Shown: piece after piece, positions 7,024 through 9,753 of the stretch | Position numbering within the stretch: position 1 is the first letter of the stretch | Layout of the letters: each line of letters begins with the position of its first letter | Origin: Candidatus Bipolaricaulota bacterium | Lineage (GTDB): Bacteria > Bipolaricaulota > Bipolaricaulia > M55B111 | Length of the DNA: 9,753 nucleotides | Assembly: GCA_018334615.1 (NCBI GenBank) | Contig: JAGXLP010000016.1 | Span: forward strand, 1 to 9,753 | Reading direction: 5' to 3' | Made by a program: the position numbers and the translations under genes | The notes under the pieces: model-generated | Database searches by the model: none | What the model was told of the DNA's origin: nothing | The model's input: the letters and a program-made list of their open reading frames with translations, nothing else

Positions 7024-7797
7024 TCAACTCCTGTCAAGTATATCTCCGAGAGGATAGACGTTCTCTACTTCTTCTTTGATCCTCTCGTTTGCTTTTACCG
7101 GATCCATCCCCCAGTTAATTGGACAGGCCGAAAGAATTTCTACAAGGGCGTAACCCTTTCCTTCCGTCTGGATGCGGAAGGCTTTTTTAATTGCCTTTTT
7201 GGTCTGATCGATTCTTTTAACGTCGTAGACGGCTTGTCGGGTAATATAGGTTGGCCCGTCAAGTGCTGACAGCATCTCGGACATTTTTATCGGGGGGCCA
7301 AAATCCTTAGCTTTTCTTCCCTTTGGCGTAGTCGTGGTCTTTTGGTTCAGCAGGGTGGTGGGAGACATTTCCCCTCCTGTCATACCGTAAAGTGTATTGT
7401 TTATAAAGAATACGGTAATATTATCACCCCGGTTGGCGGCATGGGTCGAGTTGTTCGTTCCTATGGAGGCAAAATCTCCGTCCCCCTGATAGGCGAAGAC
7501 GTTTAGGTCGGGTCTGGCTCGCTTTACCCCTGTAGCTACTGCTGAGACTCGACCGTGAGCTGGTTGAATGACGTCAATATCGAACCATTTGTAAAGAAAA
7601 ACCGAGCAACCGACCGGAGCAGTTCCCACGGTATTGTCCTGAATACCGAGTTCATCGATTGTTTCGGCGATTAGTCTGTTTATAACCCCGTGGTGACAGC
7701 CCGGACAATAACTGAATTGCTGGTTGTTGAGGCTTTTAGGTCTATCAAATACCTTTTCCATTCCTGCAGTATCCTCGGCTAGGGCTTCTTTAGACAT
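7024..7797 (-). CDS. 2-oxoacid:ferredoxin oxidoreductase, beta subunit (thiamine diphosphate binding)
   Basis: This catalytic subunit binds thiamine diphosphate and the [4Fe-4S] cluster that receives electrons from the decarboxylated 2-oxoacid. It has 257 residues. The TPP motif runs from GDGD at 105-108 to NN at 133-134, followed by LYGMTGG and SPTT as in the family. Probable cluster ligands are C31 and C34 (in CPGCHHG), C64 and C215. Their spacing closely follows that of characterised archaeal 2-oxoacid oxidoreductase beta subunits. The last part (CPINWGMDPVKANERI) resembles 2-oxoglutarate and branched-chain enzymes more than pyruvate enzymes. The start overlaps the end of the alpha gene by eight bases, with GGAGGAGG inside the alpha coding sequence as its ribosome site. 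Equivalent subunits are named KorB or VorA. Confidence 0.92.
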   Translation of the reverse strand: MSKEALAEDTAGMEKVFDRPKSLNNQQFSYCPGCHHGVINRLIAETIDELGIQDNTVGTAPVGCSVFLYKWFDIDVIQPAHGRVSAVATGVKRARPDLNVFAYQGDGDFASIGTNNSTHAANRGDNITVFFINNTLYGMTGGEMSPTTLLNQKTTTTPKGRKAKDFGPPIKMSEMLSALDGPTYITRQAVYDVKRIDQTKKAIKKAFRIQTEGKGYALVEILSACPINWGMDPVKANERIKEEVENVYPLGDILDRS

Positions 7798-8845
7798 GGT
7801 GTTTTACCTCCTCCAGAATCTCGCTTGGTGTAGGCACAACTCCTCCCTGTTCCCCGTAAAACGGTGTTTGGGCCCGAGATTTTACGGAGAGGCGAACGTC
7901 TTCAACCATCTGGCCCGCGTTCATTTCTACGGTTAAGACCGTGTCAAGGGATTCACTTAACTCGGCTAATCGCTCGTCAGGAAAGGGCCAGAGAGTAATT
8001 GGCCTGAAGATTCCTATATCTATTCCTTCCTTTTTCCCTAATCTTCGAGCTGTCCTGGCTATTCGAGCCACCGTCCCAAAAGCGACCAGGAGAATATCCG
8101 GGTCCTCTACACCTATTTCTTCGAACCGGATTTCCCTCTTTCTGATCTTTTCGTATTTTTCCTGAAGGTCCAGGTTAATTGATTTGAGGTTTTCCGCCCC
8201 TAGAGCAAAACTCCTGATGACGTTTGGGTCTCGACCGTTGGTACCCGTAGTTGCCCAGGGTTTGTCGGGAAGGTTGGATGGATCGATCGGGGATGGTAAT
8301 TCCACCGGTTCCATCATCTGTCCGATCATCCCGTCCGCCAGAACCATAACCGGAATTCTGTACTTGTCGGCCAGATCGAAGGATTCAAAAGTAAGCTCGG
8401 CTGCCTCTGGAACCGTCGACGGTGCCAGGACAATTAATTGGTAATCTCCATGCCCTCCGCCTTTTGTCGATTGAAAGTAGTCACCCTGAGCGGGCTGGAT
8501 ATTTCCCAGCCCCGGCCCGCCTCTCATTATATTGACAATCACGGAAGGTAGTTCTGAGCCGGCTAAATAGGAAATTCCCTCCTGTTTTAGACTTATCCCC
8601 GGGCTACTTGACGAGGTCATCGTCCTCTCACCTGTAGAGGCCGCTCCGTAGACCATGCTTATGGCTCCAACTTCGCTCTCTGCCTGAAGAAAAGTTCCGT
8701 TCTCCACTTCCGGCATGTGGTTGGCCATCCATTGTAGGAGTTCCGCCTGGGGTGTGATTGGGTACGCAAAATAGTTTCGGCAACCAGCTCTGATTGCGGC
8801 TTCGGCGATTGCCTCGTTTCCCCGCATTAACTTTTTCTCGCCCAT
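7790..8845 (-). CDS. vorB: 2-oxoacid:ferredoxin oxidoreductase, alpha subunit (VorB type)
   Basis: The alpha subunit forms the 2-oxoacid site with the beta subunit. From ATG 8845 it has 351 residues, the usual size of proteins annotated as 3-methyl-2-oxobutanoate dehydrogenase VorB. The substrate-contacting motif YPITP is at 28-32, with AESEVGAI at 55-62 and TSSSSPGISLKQEG at 77-90. The stretch MRGGPGLGNIQPAQGDYFQ at 107-125, followed by TKGGGHGDY, is the part I recognise as VorB-like. The C-terminal domain carries RPITLWPFP. The frame extends 27 codons further upstream, but GGAGGGGG four bases before ATG 8845 and the TGATG overlap with the ferredoxin gene fix the start. The real substrate (branched-chain 2-oxoacid, 2-oxoglutarate or another) cannot be decided, and KEGG-style schemes would call it korA. 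Confidence 0.9.
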   Translation of the reverse strand: MGEKKLMRGNEAIAEAAIRAGCRNYFAYPITPQAELLQWMANHMPEVENGTFLQAESEVGAISMVYGAASTGERTMTSSSSPGISLKQEGISYLAGSELPSVIVNIMRGGPGLGNIQPAQGDYFQSTKGGGHGDYQLIVLAPSTVPEAAELTFESFDLADKYRIPVMVLADGMIGQMMEPVELPSPIDPSNLPDKPWATTGTNGRDPNVIRSFALGAENLKSINLDLQEKYEKIRKREIRFEEIGVEDPDILLVAFGTVARIARTARRLGKKEGIDIGIFRPITLWPFPDERLAELSESLDTVLTVEMNAGQMVEDVRLSVKSRAQTPFYGEQGGVVPTPSEILEEVKHHV

Positions 8846-9072
8846 CAAACCCCCTCCTTCTGCTTTTTGTAAACGGTCAAAGCCACATCGGGGCAAACTT
8901 TGCCGCAAAACCCGCAACCGACACAATCTTCGGGGTTATCTACGGTAACGTAGTCATACCCGCTGGAGTTGAAATCTCCAGAAAATGATAGAACGCCCTG
9001 AGGGCAGGCCTCTATACATAAACCACACCCTTTACAACGTTCTTCATGAACGCTTACTTTACCCCTCGGCAT
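8845..9072 (-). CDS. 2-oxoacid:ferredoxin oxidoreductase, delta (2[4Fe-4S] ferredoxin) subunit
   Basis: This 75-residue ferredoxin-like subunit carries electrons from the beta subunit cluster to free ferredoxin. Both cluster motifs are complete: C13, C16, C19, C23-P and C50, C53, C56, C60-P, each C-x2-C-x2-C-x3-C-P. The stretch of about 26 residues between them is acidic and aromatic. Placing delta first, followed by alpha, beta and gamma, is a common operon order for VorB/Kor-type enzymes. AGGAGGGG lies four bases before the start. The stop overlaps the alpha start by one base (TGATG). It follows the S1-domain gene by 21 bases, so both are probably on one transcript. Without its neighbours it would read as a free ferredoxin. 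Confidence 0.92.
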   Translation of the reverse strand: MPRGKVSVHEERCKGCGLCIEACPQGVLSFSGDFNSSGYDYVTVDNPEDCVGCGFCGKVCPDVALTVYKKQKEGV

Positions 9073-9093
9073 TATACCCCTCCTTGATGCAGG

Positions 9094-9513
9094 TTAAATA
9101 GTCCAAAAATCTATACTCAGTCTTTCTTTTCTGTTCTCCTTAATTTTGGCAAAAGTTTCCTCAACCTCCGAGAACCATTCCTCTATCTCTTCGGAGGTCT
9201 TGGTTTCTATTGACTTCTCTTCCCCGTTCTTTTTCTCGTCCGATATGTTCTTGAGGTATTTATCCGGTTTCTTTTGGAAATTATCTTGGGTGAATAACTT
9301 GGTTAAAGCGAGTTGAGGAACACCCTCGTCGGATTTCTCCTCGACCCGAACTTTTACCTCCGCTCCTTCCGTTAATTCGGAGGGCTCGATTCCGTTCTCC
9401 AGATAATCTTTTGGGGCAAATCCGGTGATATTATTACAGAGAGAAATTTTGTATCCCTCTTCCAGGACTTCACTTACTACGCCCGAGACTTTCTCTCCAA
9501 TTCTTATATCCAT
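9094..9513 (-). CDS. Small S1-domain RNA-binding protein
   Basis: The product, 139 residues from ATG 9513, has one S1 (OB-fold) RNA-binding domain at about residues 4-73: IGEKVSGVVSEVLEEGYKIS, then GFAPKDYLE and a strand-rich end at LALTKL. The remainder (about 74-139) is highly charged, probably helical, and carries no recognised domain. A longer frame begins at TTG 9561, but those 16 extra codons would run through a perfect inverted repeat. GAGGATGG lies upstream of ATG 9513, so the shorter start is preferred. It is the first gene of the minus-strand operon and has a structured leader. Its target is unknown. It could bind its own transcript or that of the oxidoreductase genes, but nothing in the sequence proves this. 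Confidence 0.8.
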   Translation of the reverse strand: MDIRIGEKVSGVVSEVLEEGYKISLCNNITGFAPKDYLENGIEPSELTEGAEVKVRVEEKSDEGVPQLALTKLFTQDNFQKKPDKYLKNISDEKKNGEEKSIETKTSEEIEEWFSEVEETFAKIKENRKERLSIDFWTI

Positions 9514-9528
9514 ATTAACACCATCCTC

Positions 9529-9556
9529 TGGGTTAACAGGAACTATACTTAACCCA
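9529..9556 (-). promoter_or_regulatory. Perfect inverted repeat just upstream of the S1 gene ribosome site
   Basis: TGGGTTAA at 9529-9536 and TTAACCCA at 9549-9556 form an 8-base perfect stem around a 12-base loop. On the minus strand it ends directly against the GAGGATGG ribosome site of the S1-domain gene. No T-run follows, so it is not a terminator. It could be an operator or an RNA hairpin controlling translation. Confidence 0.45.
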
Positions 9557-9569
9557 ATCAAACAATTAT

Positions 9570-9589
9570 ACTTCTCCTGGTTGAGAAGT
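9570..9589 (-). promoter_or_regulatory. Second hairpin in the S1 gene leader
   Basis: ACTTCTC at 9570-9576 and GAGAAGT at 9583-9589 form a 7-base perfect stem with a 6-base loop. It lies 13 bases upstream of the first inverted repeat in the direction of transcription. Confidence 0.4.
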
Positions 9590-9655
9590 TCAAAAAGCTA
9601 TTCCTGATTAGATTACAGTGAGGTTTTTTAATAATTACAGTATCCCGCTAAACCG

Positions 9656-9661
9656 ATTATA
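9656..9661 (-). promoter_or_regulatory. Possible -10 box for the S1 and 2-oxoacid oxidoreductase operon
   Basis: A perfect TATAAT reads on the minus strand within an AT-rich stretch (CTTATAAATATAAT). No good -35 is seen 16-18 bases upstream. The overlapping CTTATAAATA would also pass as an archaeal TATA box. Transcription from here would give a leader of about 135 bases that includes both hairpins. Confidence 0.35.
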
Positions 9662-9673
9662 TTTATAAGTTTG

Positions 9674-9702
9674 TTGACTTTATTTACTATATAGTTTTGT
9701 AT
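9674..9702 (+). promoter_or_regulatory. Possible plus-strand promoter at the right edge
   Basis: TTGACT at 9674-9679 is followed 17 bases later by TTGTAT at 9697-9702. The -35 is good and the -10 is weak. It would serve the possible gene starting at 9726. Confidence 0.25.
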
Positions 9703-9725
9703 GGGTTGAACAAATCGGAGTTAAA

Positions 9726-9753
9726 GTGGAAAATGTAATTCAATTAACTGAAC
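9726..9753 (+). CDS. Possible start of a gene running off the right edge
   Basis: A GTG at 9726 opens a frame to the window end, giving MENVIQLTE (initiator GTG read as Met). GGAG at 9717-9720 sits five bases before it, a normal Shine-Dalgarno spacing, and a possible promoter lies upstream. The first residues resemble the beginning of many ABC transporter ATPases, but nine residues cannot establish a family. The gene would be divergent from the S1-domain gene, sharing the intergenic region 9514-9725. Confidence 0.35.

Noticed and set aside
6349..8444. Plus-strand frames of 70-120 residues opposite the Nudix and oxidoreductase genes
   Set aside because: They are antisense shadows of well-supported genes and show no motif or ribosome site of their own.

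Overview
The window looks like part of the genome of an anaerobe that runs its energy metabolism on ferredoxin and NAD(P)H. Most genes have a strong Shine-Dalgarno sequence (GGAGG type), genes are tightly packed with 1-8 base overlaps, and TATAAT-like boxes occur, so a bacterium is the more likely source. The proteins are rich in Glu and Asp, which would suit a halophilic or salt-tolerant anaerobe, but this is only an inference. I cannot name the taxon, and an archaeal source is not strictly excluded.

Layout. Positions 1-582 hold the possible end of an unidentified gene (2-79), a hairpin-rich stretch with a possible terminator, a possible 41-residue reading frame on the minus strand, and an untranslated stretch with several small hairpins. 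Positions 583-5797 on the plus strand form a three-gene operon with overlapping junctions. Its products resemble NuoE, NuoF and NuoG of complex I, but the NuoG-like subunit carries a complete GltD/NfnB-type FAD and NAD(P)-binding module inserted into it. This is the architecture of an electron-bifurcating transhydrogenase of the Sporomusa (Stn) type. A good hairpin terminator follows at 5803-5840.

Positions 5862-9513 are transcribed from the minus strand, convergent with the first operon. In order of transcription they encode an S1-domain RNA-binding protein, then the delta (ferredoxin), alpha, beta and gamma subunits of a VorB/Kor-type 2-oxoacid:ferredoxin oxidoreductase, then an ADP-ribose pyrophosphatase-like Nudix hydrolase. 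The S1 gene has a leader of roughly 140 bases with two perfect inverted repeats. At the right edge a plus-strand gene may begin at 9726, divergent from the S1 operon.

How they fit together (inference): the 2-oxoacid oxidoreductase makes acyl-CoA, CO2 and reduced ferredoxin. The Stn-type complex would balance the reduced ferredoxin, NADH and NADPH pools. The Nudix enzyme may clear ADP-ribose produced by NAD breakdown. No mobile element, CRISPR array, tRNA or rRNA was seen.
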